From NCBI RefSeq assembly GCF_025398275.1, contig NZ_JAODOR010000009.1, forward strand, positions 110,356 to 174,355: DNA of 64,000 nt. Reading direction: 5' to 3'. The notes beneath the pieces were generated by a model that was not told the origin of the DNA, did no database searches, and was given only the letters and a program-made list of their open reading frames with translations. This document shows positions 44,304-52,993 of the stretch, in pieces (within the stretch, counting starts at the first letter, position 1; each line of letters starts with the position of its first letter). The stretch comes from Microbacterium memoriense. GTDB lineage: Bacteria; Actinomycetota; Actinomycetes; Actinomycetales; Microbacteriaceae. A program made the position numbers and the translations under genes.

Positions 44304-44319
44304 GCGCAAGCGCTTGCGC
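44304..44319. promoter_or_regulatory. LacI-type operator at the GH13 promoter
   Basis: GCGCAAGCGCTTGCGC, a perfect 16-bp palindrome with central CG, immediately upstream of the -10-like TACGCT (44320-44325) of the GH13 gene. Repressor binding there would block the promoter, and could also affect divergent apt, whose -10 is 24 bp away. Confidence 0.8.
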
Positions 44320-44331
44320 TACGCTGGTCGC

Positions 44332-46005
44332 ATGAGTGAGACCGAACTGTTGCCCGCGGGCACGCGTGCCCCGATCGGCGAAAGCCGCCCCGGCGCCGAA
44401 TGGTGGCGCACCGCCGTCATCTATCAGATCTATCCGCGCTCCTTCGCGGATGCGTCGGGGGACGGCATCGGCGACCTGCCCGGCATTACGAGCCGTCTCG
44501 ATCACCTCGTCTCGCTCGGGGTCGACGCGATTTGGCTGAGCCCCTTCTACCGTTCGCCGCAGAAGGATGCCGGCTACGACGTCGCCGATTACTGCGATGT
44601 CGATCCGCTGTTCGGCACGCTCGACGACTTCGACGCACTTCGGAGCGCCGCGCATGAGCGTGGCATCCGCGTCATCGTCGACCTCGTCCCCAACCACAGC
44701 TCCGACCAGCACACCTGGTTCCAGGCGGCGCTGGCGGCGGCGCCGGGCAGCGCCGAGCGCGCGCGCTACATGTTCCGCGACGGCTCGGGGCCGAACGGCG
44801 ACCTGCCGCCGAACAACTGGGAGTCGGTCTTCGGTGGCCCCGCCTGGACACGCGTGCCGGACGGCCAGTGGTACCTGCACCTGTTCGACTCCACCCAGCC
44901 CGACTTCGACTGGTCGAATCCGGAGGTGCAGGAAGAGTTCCGCCGCATCCTTCGGTTCTGGCTCGACCGGGGCGTCGACGGGTTCCGCGTCGACGTTGCC
45001 CACGGTCTCGTGAAGACCGACGGGCTGCCCGACCACCTCCCCGAGATCGACGCCGACAGCATGGGCGGCCACGACGAGGCGCCGTACTGGGGTCAAGACG
45101 GCGTGCACGAGATCTACCGCGACTGGAACCGCGTGCTCGCCGAGTACGACGGCGACCGCGCGCTCTGCGCCGAAGCGTGGCTGCCGACCGTCGACCGGAC
45201 CGCCGAATGGGTGCGCTCGGACGAGATGCACCAGGCGTTCAACTTCCCCTACCTCATGACCGGATGGGATGCCGCCGCCATCCGCGAGGTCATCTCCGAG
45301 TCGCTGCGCGCGTTCCCCGCCGTCGGGGCGCCGGCGACGTGGGTGCTCTCCAACCACGACGTCGTGCGGCACGCCTCGCGTCTCGCCCTGACGGCCGAGA
45401 ATCCGCAGGGTCACGGCATCGGACCGTCGTCGCCCGGCAAGCCGATCGCCGACGTGGGCCTGCGTCGCGCGCGCGCCGCGACGACCTTCATGCTCGCCCT
45501 TCCGGGCTCCGCCTACCTCTACCAGGGCGAGGAGCTGGGCCTCCCCGAGGTCGTCGACCTGCCGGACGACTCCCGCGAAGACCCGACGTGGTTCCGCACC
45601 GACGGTGAGCGCTACGGGCGCGACGGATGCCGTGTCCCGATCCCGTGGAGTGCGGACGCGCCTGCGTACGGCTTCAGCCCGACCGGTGCCGCCTGGCTGC
45701 CGCAGCCGGCCGAATGGGCCGCTCTCGCCCGCTCTGCGCAGGAGACGGATCCCGAGTCGACCCTGTGGGTGTACCGGACTCTGCTCGCCGTCCGCCGCGC
45801 GGAGGGCCTCGGCGCCGGAACTCTCGAATGGCTCGACGGATACGGCGACGATGTTCTCGCCTTCCGCAACGGTCACGTCACCGTCATCGCGAACGCCGGC
45901 ACGACACCCGTCGATCTGCCCGCCGGCACGGTCTTGGCGGCGAGCGAGCCGTTCACGGGCGCCGAGCTCCCCGTCGACACGGCCGTGTGGCTCGTGACCG
46001 CCTGA
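44332..46005 (+). CDS. GH13 alpha-glucosidase (oligo-1,6-glucosidase type)
   Basis: 557 residues. WWRTAVIYQIYPRSFADASGDGIGDLPGI, DLVPNHSS, the nucleophile Asp in DGFRVDVAHGL, acid/base Glu in CAEAWL and SNHDV with the third Asp. Intracellular, no signal peptide; it would cleave alpha-linked glucosides such as isomaltose, maltose or sucrose. TACGCT lies six nt before the ATG and no ribosome binding site is seen, so it is probably leaderless. It forms an operon with the LacI gene that begins 1 nt after its stop. Confidence 0.93.
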   Translation: MSETELLPAGTRAPIGESRPGAEWWRTAVIYQIYPRSFADASGDGIGDLPGITSRLDHLVSLGVDAIWLSPFYRSPQKDAGYDVADYCDVDPLFGTLDDFDALRSAAHERGIRVIVDLVPNHSSDQHTWFQAALAAAPGSAERARYMFRDGSGPNGDLPPNNWESVFGGPAWTRVPDGQWYLHLFDSTQPDFDWSNPEVQEEFRRILRFWLDRGVDGFRVDVAHGLVKTDGLPDHLPEIDADSMGGHDEAPYWGQDGVHEIYRDWNRVLAEYDGDRALCAEAWLPTVDRTAEWVRSDEMHQAFNFPYLMTGWDAAAIREVISESLRAFPAVGAPATWVLSNHDVVRHASRLALTAENPQGHGIGPSSPGKPIADVGLRRARAATTFMLALPGSAYLYQGEELGLPEVVDLPDDSREDPTWFRTDGERYGRDGCRVPIPWSADAPAYGFSPTGAAWLPQPAEWAALARSAQETDPESTLWVYRTLLAVRRAEGLGAGTLEWLDGYGDDVLAFRNGHVTVIANAGTTPVDLPAGTVLAASEPFTGAELPVDTAVWLVTA

Positions 46006-46006
46006 G

Positions 46007-47002
46007 ATGACGAGTCTCGAGGAGGTCGCCCGCCGCGCCGAGGTGTCGGCGGCGACCGCCTCGCGCGCGCTCAGCGGACGCGGGCGTCTGTCCGACGCGA
46101 CTCGGGCGCGCGTGCAACGGGCGGCCGCCGATCTCGGCTACGTCGCGTCGGCCGCGGCATCCTCGTTGGCGACGGGACGCACGCGGTCAATCGGCGTGCT
46201 CGTGCCGCTCGTCGACCAGTGGTTCTTCGCGCAAGTGCTGGACGGCATCGCGACGCGGCTCGCGCCGCTCGGCTACGACATCACGCTGTACAACGCGACG
46301 GACGATCCCGCGCAGCGCCGACACCTCTTCCGAACATCGCTCCGCCGCGGGCGGGTGGATGCGGTCATCGTTCTGTCGCTGGCGATGTCGGCTGAGGAGA
46401 CCGACGAACTCCGGGCCCTCGGTTTGCCGATCATCGGCCTCGGCACGCCGATCCTGGAATTGGCAACTCTGCGCGTCGATGATGTCGCCGTCGGCCGCGC
46501 GGCGACAGAACACCTGCTCGGCCTCGGACACCGCCGCATCGCACACATCGGTCCCGCGTATCCCCGCGACGCCGGGGGCGATATCCCGACGCTGCGGCAT
46601 CGCGGGTTCGTCGCCGCCCTCGCCGATGCCGGGGTCGAGTCAGCCGGATTCGCGCGGGCGGACTTCACCATCGAGGGCGGCCACCGCGCGGCGCACGAAC
46701 TCCTGTCGCGATCGGAACGGCCGACGGCGATCTTCGCGGCATCCGACGAACTCGCGTTCGGCGCCGTCTTCGCGGCGCGCGAGCTCGGGCAGGAGGTCCC
46801 CCGCGACCTCTCGGTCATCGGCGTCGACGGTCACGATCTGAGCGGCTTCTTCGCGCTGACGACGATCGAGCAGTTCCCGCACGCGCAGGGCATGGCCGCG
46901 GCCGACGCGGCGCTCGCCGCGGTCGGCGAGGACGTCACGGCACCCGCGCCGGCGCTGCCGTTCGAACTGGTCGTCCGCGCCTCGACCGCGCCGCCGACCT
47001 GA
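46007..47002 (+). CDS. LacI-family transcriptional regulator of the GH13 gene
   Basis: 331 residues. SLEEVARRAEVSAATASRALSGRGRLSD is the helix-turn-helix, and SIGVLVPLVDQWFFAQVLDGI starts the effector domain. The ATG follows the glucosidase stop by 1 nt without a ribosome binding site, so it is translationally coupled. It probably binds the palindrome at 44304-44319. Confidence 0.92.
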   Translation: MTSLEEVARRAEVSAATASRALSGRGRLSDATRARVQRAAADLGYVASAAASSLATGRTRSIGVLVPLVDQWFFAQVLDGIATRLAPLGYDITLYNATDDPAQRRHLFRTSLRRGRVDAVIVLSLAMSAEETDELRALGLPIIGLGTPILELATLRVDDVAVGRAATEHLLGLGHRRIAHIGPAYPRDAGGDIPTLRHRGFVAALADAGVESAGFARADFTIEGGHRAAHELLSRSERPTAIFAASDELAFGAVFAARELGQEVPRDLSVIGVDGHDLSGFFALTTIEQFPHAQGMAAADAALAAVGEDVTAPAPALPFELVVRASTAPPT

Positions 47003-47059
47003 CCCCGCCCGACCGCGCCCACAGGCGATGACCCAGGGGCGACGCGTAGGCTCGGATGT

Positions 47060-48274
47060 ATGAGCATCGACCTCGAGGCCCTCTACATCGACCTGCACCG
47101 GCACCCGGAACTGTCGTTCCAGGAGACGCGGACGGCCGGGGTCATCACCCGTGAGCTCAGCGCCCTCGGACTCGAGTTCGTCGAAGGGCTCGGCAAGACC
47201 GGCGTCGCGACGAGCATCGTGAACGGCGATGGACCGATCGTCTGGCTCCGCGCCGACATGGATGCCCTGCCGGTGGCCGAGCAGACCGGACTCGACTACG
47301 CCAGCACAGCGCGCGGCACAGATCCGGCCGGCACCGACGTCCCGGTGATGCACGCCTGCGGCCACGACATGCATGTCACCGCGCTGCTCGGCGCGCTCGA
47401 GAAGCTCCTGGCGACGCGCGACGCGTGGTCGGGCACCGTCGTCGCCGTGTTCCAGCCCGCCGAAGAATACGGCGCCGGCTCGCAGGCCATGATCGCCGAT
47501 GGCGTGCTGGATGCCTTCCCTCGCCCCGACATCGTGCTCGGCCAGCACCTCACCCCCCTTCCCGCGGGGACGATCGGCGTGCGTCCGGGCACTCAGATGG
47601 CCGCGAGCGACGGCGTCACGGTCACCCTCCACGGCCGCGGGGGCCACGGATCGCGTCCGCACGCGACGATCGACCCGATCGTGATGGCGGCGGCGACCGT
47701 CATGCGCCTGCAGACCGTGGTCTCGCGCGAGGTCGATCCGCGCGAGATGGCCGTCGTGACCGTCGGCTCGATCCATGCGGGGCTGAAGAACAACATCATC
47801 CCCGCTGAGGCCACGCTCGAACTCAGTCTGCGCTACCCCGACGAGCCGGCCCGCACCGATGTCCTCACGCGGGTGGAGCGGGTGATCCGAGCGGAGGCCG
47901 CGGCATCCGGTGCGGAGCAGCCCCCGACCATCCGCGTCGACCACTCGCTGCCACCCACGATCAACGACGCCGCTGCGACGGCACGCCTGACCGCCGCGTT
48001 CGATCGGGCGTTCGGCGACGGCACCGTGATCGACCCCGGTATGTTCACCGGCAGCGAGGACGTGTCGTGGTTCGCCCGTGCAGCGGACGTCCCTCTCGTA
48101 TTCTGGTTCTGGGGCGGCCTCGATCCGCAGCAGTACGCGGATGCCGTCGCCCGCGGCACGGTCAACGAAGACATCCCGACGAACCACTCGCCGTTCTTCG
48201 CGCCGATCCTGCACCCCACGATCGAGCGCGGAGTGGATGCGCTGGTGGTCGCCGCGAAGGAGTTCCTCGCATGA
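47060..48274 (+). CDS. M20-family amidohydrolase/peptidase (IAA-amino acid hydrolase-like)
   Basis: 404 residues. DLHRHPELSFQETRTAGVI, RADMDALPVAEQTGLDYAS, the metal motif HACGHDMHV and EYGAGSQAMIADG with the catalytic Glu. These enzymes deacylate N-acyl amino acids. TAGGCT at 47047-47052 is seven nt before the ATG, suggesting leaderless transcription. It overlaps the next gene by ATGA. Confidence 0.9.
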   Translation: MSIDLEALYIDLHRHPELSFQETRTAGVITRELSALGLEFVEGLGKTGVATSIVNGDGPIVWLRADMDALPVAEQTGLDYASTARGTDPAGTDVPVMHACGHDMHVTALLGALEKLLATRDAWSGTVVAVFQPAEEYGAGSQAMIADGVLDAFPRPDIVLGQHLTPLPAGTIGVRPGTQMAASDGVTVTLHGRGGHGSRPHATIDPIVMAAATVMRLQTVVSREVDPREMAVVTVGSIHAGLKNNIIPAEATLELSLRYPDEPARTDVLTRVERVIRAEAAASGAEQPPTIRVDHSLPPTINDAAATARLTAAFDRAFGDGTVIDPGMFTGSEDVSWFARAADVPLVFWFWGGLDPQQYADAVARGTVNEDIPTNHSPFFAPILHPTIERGVDALVVAAKEFLA

Positions 48275-49125
48275 GCCTCGACGATCTCTTCGGGCCGCAG
48301 GAGCCCTCCGAGCCGGAGCCCGCACGTGAACCGAAGAAACCGCGCGAACCGCGACCTCCGCGCGAACCGAAGCCCCCGCGCGAACCGCGAGCCGCGCGGG
48401 AACCACGCGAACCGGGCGAGCCGCGCTCGCGATCGACCCTGATCCTCAGCATCATCGCGGGAATCCTCGCGGTGGCCGTCGCCGTCGTCGTGGGCATCGC
48501 CCTCACGCGTCCGTCCGACACGGCCGGCACCACACAGCCGAACCCCGTCCCCCCGCCGCCCGCGACGAGCAGCACACCGAGCGCGACCCCTTCCGTGCCG
48601 GCCACGACCTCGACCCTCGAACTCTCCGCCACCGGCTTCACCCTGCAGAACGAAGACGGTGCGGAGTTCACCCATTCCTGGGCGGATGCCGCCGAACCCG
48701 CCATCGCCGCGCTGACCGCGGCGATCGGCGCAGAACCGACGACCGACGTCGAATCCGGCGACTCCCGTACCTACGCGTACACGGTGTACAGCTGGGATGG
48801 TTTCCGCTTCGCCGACGTGCTGTTGAGCGAGGGCAACAAGCCGCGTGACCAGGTCGACACCCCCACGTATGCGGCGTTCTCCTCGAACGAGGTCGGCGAC
48901 GTGAAGATCGTCGCCGAGTTCGGGCTGAACATCGGCATGAGCCTCGCGGATGCCCGCGCCCTCGGCCCCGACGGCGAATCCACGACCGCGCCCCCGATCC
49001 TCTTCTTCGGCACCGATCGCGACACCTTCTTCGTCGACGGTGCGCGCACCTACGGCGTGCGGGTCGTCACAGACGGCACCGAGGTCACCGACGTCATCTA
49101 CCGGTTCACTCCGCCGGGCGGCTAA
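48271..49125 (+). CDS. Membrane-anchored protein with Pro/Glu/Arg-rich cytoplasmic repeats
   Basis: 284 residues. Residues about 1-52 are built from EPREP/PPREPK-type repeats, then a single hydrophobic helix (about 53-78, TLILSIIAGILAVAVAVVVGIAL), a Pro/Ser/Thr linker and an extracellular domain of about 170 residues with no recognised family. The extracellular part has conserved-looking Tyr/Trp strands (YAYTVYSWDGFRFADVLL). Co-transcribed with the peptidase through the ATGA overlap. Function unknown. Confidence 0.8.
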   Translation: MSLDDLFGPQEPSEPEPAREPKKPREPRPPREPKPPREPRAAREPREPGEPRSRSTLILSIIAGILAVAVAVVVGIALTRPSDTAGTTQPNPVPPPPATSSTPSATPSVPATTSTLELSATGFTLQNEDGAEFTHSWADAAEPAIAALTAAIGAEPTTDVESGDSRTYAYTVYSWDGFRFADVLLSEGNKPRDQVDTPTYAAFSSNEVGDVKIVAEFGLNIGMSLADARALGPDGESTTAPPILFFGTDRDTFFVDGARTYGVRVVTDGTEVTDVIYRFTPPGG

Positions 49126-49196
49126 CCTCACGCGCGTCGATACTTCCCGGCGGATTGGATTGCGCGAACCCGCCACCAGGCGTAGTGTCGCCCGCC

Positions 49197-51224
49197 GTGA
49201 CTGAAGAAAGCCGGGGAGCGTCCGAAGAGACGCCGATCGCCAAACGCATCCTGATCGGCGACCCCCTCACGACGGAGGAACTCGAGGGACAGCTGCTCCC
49301 GAAGAAGATGGCGCTGCCGATCTTCGCCTCCGACGCACTCTCCTCGGTCGCGTATGCGCCACAGGAGCTGCTGATGATCCTGCTGATCGGCGGGACGGCG
49401 TTCCTGGCGTTCAGCCCCTGGGTCGCCGCGGCCGTGATCGCCCTGCTGATCGTCGTGGTCTTGAGCTACCGCCAGCTGATCAAGGCCTACCCGTCCGGGG
49501 GCGGCGATTACGAGGTGGCACGGACGAACCTGGGCGAGAAGTCCGGCGTCGTCGTCGCGTCGGCGCTGCTGGTCGACTACATCCTCACGGTCGCCGTATC
49601 GGTGGCATCCGGCGTCGACAACATCATCTCCGCCCTCCCCGACCTGAACCCCTGGCGCGTCGAACTCGCGGTCGGTTTCGTCATCCTCATCATCGTCGTG
49701 AACCTCCGCGGCGTCCGCGAAGCGTCGCAAGCCTTCGCCATCCCGACGTACGTGTTCATCGGTTCCGTCGCGATCATGATCGTCACCGGACTCGTCCGCT
49801 GGGGGTTGGGCGACACCCCCGTCGCGGCGAGCGCCCAGTACTCGGTGCAGGCCGAGGATCTCACGCAAGTGGCCGTCATCCTCCTGATCCTCCGGGCGTT
49901 CTCGAGCGGATGCTCGGCCCTCACCGGCGTCGAGGCCGTGAGCAACGGTGTACCCGCGTTCCGGCAGCCGAAAGTGCGGAACGCCCAGACCACGCTCGTG
50001 TTGATGGGCAGTATCGCCATCCTGCTCTTCGCCGGCCTCACGACCCTCGCGCTCGTGACGGGTGTCCATTACGCGGAGAACCCGTGCCACTTGATCGGTT
50101 TCGACTGCACGAACCCGCAGCCGAGCCTCATGGCCCAGGTCGCCGCCGCGACCTTCGGTGCCGGGTCGATTCCGTTCTTCATCATCCAGGCGGCGACCGC
50201 CTGTGTGCTCCTCCTCGCGGCCAACACGGCCTTCAACGGTTTCCCGCTGCTGGGTTCGGTGCTCGCCCGCGACGGTTACGCGCCGAAGGCCCTCAACACC
50301 CGCGGTGACCGGCTTGTCTTCTCGAACGGCATGATCATCCTCGGCCTCGCCGCCGCGATCGTCCTGATCGTGTACCAAGCGCAGCTGACGACCCTGATCC
50401 AGCTCTACATCATCGGTGTGTTCGTGTCGTTCTCGCTCGGCCAGATCGGCATGGTCAAGCACTGGCGGCGGGAGCTCCGCTTCGTGAAGGGAGCCGAGCG
50501 GCGCGAGGCCCAGATCGGGCTCGCGATCAACTCACTCGGCGCGTCGTTCACGGTGCTCGTGCTCTTGATCGTCACCGTCACGAAGTTCACGCACGGCGCC
50601 TGGCTCGTCTTCCTCGCCATTCCGGTCCTCTCGATCCTGATGATCGGCGTGAACCGTTACTACCGCGATGTCAGCCACGAGACCGAGATGGACGACAGCG
50701 TCCACTACGGTTCGACCGGCGATGTCGCGATCGTCCTGGTGAACCGCCTGCAGAAGCCTGTCGCGAAGGCGGTCGACTACGCGCTGGCGGCCAAGCACAG
50801 CAAGACCATCGCGGTCCACATCGCCGTGACTCAGGAAGAAGCCGACGCCGTGCAGACCGATTGGGAGCTGCACGACATGCCGATCACGCTCCTGACGATC
50901 GAGTCGCCGTACCGGCAATACGCGCGTCCGCTCTCCGAGTTCATCGCCCAGTACCGCCAGAAGCACGGCTCGTCGATCGTGACGGTGTACCTGCCGCAGT
51001 ACATCGTCGGTCACTGGTGGGAGAGCCTGCTGCACAACCGCCGCGCCCGGCGCATCGCACAGCAGCTCATGCTCGTCCACGGCGTCTCGATCACCCTCGT
51101 GCCGTGGCTCCTCGACTCGTCCGAGCTGATCTACGGCCGCCGCTCCCGCCCCCTCCCCGGCGACGACCGCGCAGGGCGCATCACGTCCTACGGCCTGGTC
51201 GCCCACACCGACGACGAGCCCTGA
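49197..51224 (+). CDS. APC-superfamily amino acid permease
   Basis: 675 residues: about 12 hydrophobic helices (LPIFASDALSSVAYAPQELL, GGGDYEVARTNLGEKSGVVVASALLVDYILTV, ALTGVEAVSNGVPAFRQPK) followed by a cytoplasmic C-terminal domain of about 180 residues. The substrate is not determinable. GTG at 49197 has no ribosome binding site; TTGCGC (49160-49165), a 17-bp spacer and TAGTGT (49183-49188) form a promoter whose transcript would begin at or near the start codon. Confidence 0.88.
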   Translation: MTEESRGASEETPIAKRILIGDPLTTEELEGQLLPKKMALPIFASDALSSVAYAPQELLMILLIGGTAFLAFSPWVAAAVIALLIVVVLSYRQLIKAYPSGGGDYEVARTNLGEKSGVVVASALLVDYILTVAVSVASGVDNIISALPDLNPWRVELAVGFVILIIVVNLRGVREASQAFAIPTYVFIGSVAIMIVTGLVRWGLGDTPVAASAQYSVQAEDLTQVAVILLILRAFSSGCSALTGVEAVSNGVPAFRQPKVRNAQTTLVLMGSIAILLFAGLTTLALVTGVHYAENPCHLIGFDCTNPQPSLMAQVAAATFGAGSIPFFIIQAATACVLLLAANTAFNGFPLLGSVLARDGYAPKALNTRGDRLVFSNGMIILGLAAAIVLIVYQAQLTTLIQLYIIGVFVSFSLGQIGMVKHWRRELRFVKGAERREAQIGLAINSLGASFTVLVLLIVTVTKFTHGAWLVFLAIPVLSILMIGVNRYYRDVSHETEMDDSVHYGSTGDVAIVLVNRLQKPVAKAVDYALAAKHSKTIAVHIAVTQEEADAVQTDWELHDMPITLLTIESPYRQYARPLSEFIAQYRQKHGSSIVTVYLPQYIVGHWWESLLHNRRARRIAQQLMLVHGVSITLVPWLLDSSELIYGRRSRPLPGDDRAGRITSYGLVAHTDDEP

Positions 51225-51263
51225 CCCGGACCCCCGGCGTGCCGCGGGGCGTAGCCTAGACAG

Positions 51264-52553
51264 GTGAGCACTGCGAACCCCGAGACCGCTGCGCCGAGAC
51301 TGGATGCCGCGCGTCTGCGCGCGGACTTCCCGATCCTGGGCGTCGACGTGAACGGGCATCCCCTCGTCTACCTCGATTCGGCGGCGACCAGTCAGAAGCC
51401 GACCGCCGTGCTCGATGCCGAGCGCGACTTCCTCACCCACGCCAACGCGGCCGTCCACCGCGGCGCACACACGCTCGCCGGCGAAGCGACCGATCTGTTC
51501 GAAGACGCCCGCGCGACCGTCGCCGGGTTCGTCGGCGCAGCGCCGGAGCAGCTGGTGTGGACCAGCGGCGCGACGATGGGACTCAATCTCATCGCCTACT
51601 CGATCGGCAATGCGACGCTCGGCCGCGGCCCGTCGCGCTTCGCCCTTCAGCCCGGCGATGAGATCGTGACGACGGCGATCGAGCACCACGCCAATCTCAT
51701 CCCGTGGCAAGAACTCGCCGCGCGGACCGGCGCCGTACTCCGCCACATCCCCGTCCGCGACGACGGCACGCTCGATCTCGAGGCCGCCGCCGAGATCATC
51801 GGCGAGCGCACCCGCATCGTCGCCTTCACGCACGTCTCCAACGTGCTGGGAATCGTGAACCCGGTCGCGGAGATCATCGCGCTGGCGCAGGCGCACGGCG
51901 CGTTGACGGTGATGGATGCCTGCCAGTCCGCACCGCACCTGCCGCTCGACCTTCCCACGCTCGGCGTCGACCTCGCCGTCTTCAGCGGTCACAAAATGCT
52001 CGGACCCTACGGCGTCGGCGGGCTCTACGGCCGGGCCGACGTGCTCGAAGCCCTCCCGCCGTTCCTCACCGGCGGATCGATGATCACGACCGTGAGCCTC
52101 GACAGCGCCGAATACCTTCCGCCGCCGCAGCGCTTCGAAGCCGGCACCCAGCCGATCGGTCCGGCGATCGGCCTGGCCGCCGCCGTCCAGTACCTGGACG
52201 GCGTGGGACTGGAGCAGATCCACGCGCACGAGAGCGCTCTGGCCGACCGGATGGCGGATGCGCTCCGCGACATCCCCGGCATCCGTCTCCTCGGCGACGC
52301 CGCCGGTGTGGAGCGCGTCGGACTCTGGTCCTTCGACGTCGACGGCGTCCACGCGCACGACGCGGGCCAATACCTCGACTCGCTCGGCATCGCCGTGCGC
52401 GTCGGTCACCACTGTGCGGCCCCGCTGCACCGCCGATTCGGCATCACCGCGTCGGTGCGCGCCTCGGCGGCCCTGTACAACACCGAGGACGACATCGAGC
52501 AGTTCATCGATGCGGTCCGCGGCATCCGTCCCTACTTCGGAGCTGGATCATGA
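51264..52553 (+). CDS. sufS: Cysteine desulfurase SufS
   Basis: 429-residue class V PLP enzyme. VNGHPLVYLDSAATSQKPTAVLDAERDF, HRGAHTLAGEATDLFE, SGHKMLGPYGVGGLYG with the PLP Lys, and GIAVRVGHHCAAPLHRRFG with the catalytic Cys. It supplies sulfur for iron-sulfur clusters. TAGCCT at 51252-51257 lies six nt before the GTG and there is no ribosome binding site. It overlaps sufU by ATGA. Confidence 0.95.
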   Translation: MSTANPETAAPRLDAARLRADFPILGVDVNGHPLVYLDSAATSQKPTAVLDAERDFLTHANAAVHRGAHTLAGEATDLFEDARATVAGFVGAAPEQLVWTSGATMGLNLIAYSIGNATLGRGPSRFALQPGDEIVTTAIEHHANLIPWQELAARTGAVLRHIPVRDDGTLDLEAAAEIIGERTRIVAFTHVSNVLGIVNPVAEIIALAQAHGALTVMDACQSAPHLPLDLPTLGVDLAVFSGHKMLGPYGVGGLYGRADVLEALPPFLTGGSMITTVSLDSAEYLPPPQRFEAGTQPIGPAIGLAAAVQYLDGVGLEQIHAHESALADRMADALRDIPGIRLLGDAAGVERVGLWSFDVDGVHAHDAGQYLDSLGIAVRVGHHCAAPLHRRFGITASVRASAALYNTEDDIEQFIDAVRGIRPYFGAGS

Positions 52554-52993
52554 GCGACCTCGACACCCTGTACCGCGAGCTGATCCTCGATCACTCCAAG
52601 CATCCGCAGCACTTCGGCCTCGCCGCCGAGGAGGGCGCGTCGGCGACCTCGCATCAGCGCAACCCGGTGTGCGGCGACGAGATCACGCTGCGCGCACGCG
52701 TCGCGACCGATGGCGACACGATCCGCGACGTGACGTGGGAAGGGTCGGGGTGCTCAATCTCGCAAGCCTCGGCATCGATGCTCTCCGACCTGATGGAGGG
52801 CATCACCCGCGACGAAGCTCGGACGCTCATCGAGGGTTTCCGCGAAGCGCTGCGCTCGCGCGGACAGCTCGAACTCGACGAAGACGTCTATGGGGACGCG
52901 GCCGCCCTCACCGGCGTCTCGAAGTTCTCCGCTCGGGTCAAGTGCGCGATGCTCGCCTGGGTCGCTCTCGAAGACGCCCTCGTGCGCGCATGA
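52550..52993 (+). CDS. sufU: Fe-S cluster assembly sulfurtransferase SufU
   Basis: 147 residues: LYRELILDHSKHPQHFGL, then the zinc/sulfur Cys residues in NPVCGDEI, WEGSGCSISQASASMLSDLM and RVKCAMLAW. SufU takes persulfide from SufS in Gram-positive bacteria. It lies directly downstream of sufS; the sufBCD genes are not in the window. It overlaps the NADH dehydrogenase gene by ATGA. Confidence 0.96.
   Translation: MSDLDTLYRELILDHSKHPQHFGLAAEEGASATSHQRNPVCGDEITLRARVATDGDTIRDVTWEGSGCSISQASASMLSDLMEGITRDEARTLIEGFREALRSRGQLELDEDVYGDAAALTGVSKFSARVKCAMLAWVALEDALVRA

Noticed and set aside
48300..48420. Short-period repeats that could suggest a CRISPR-like array
   Set aside because: They are in-frame codon repeats encoding Pro/Glu/Arg motifs, without spacers or cas genes.
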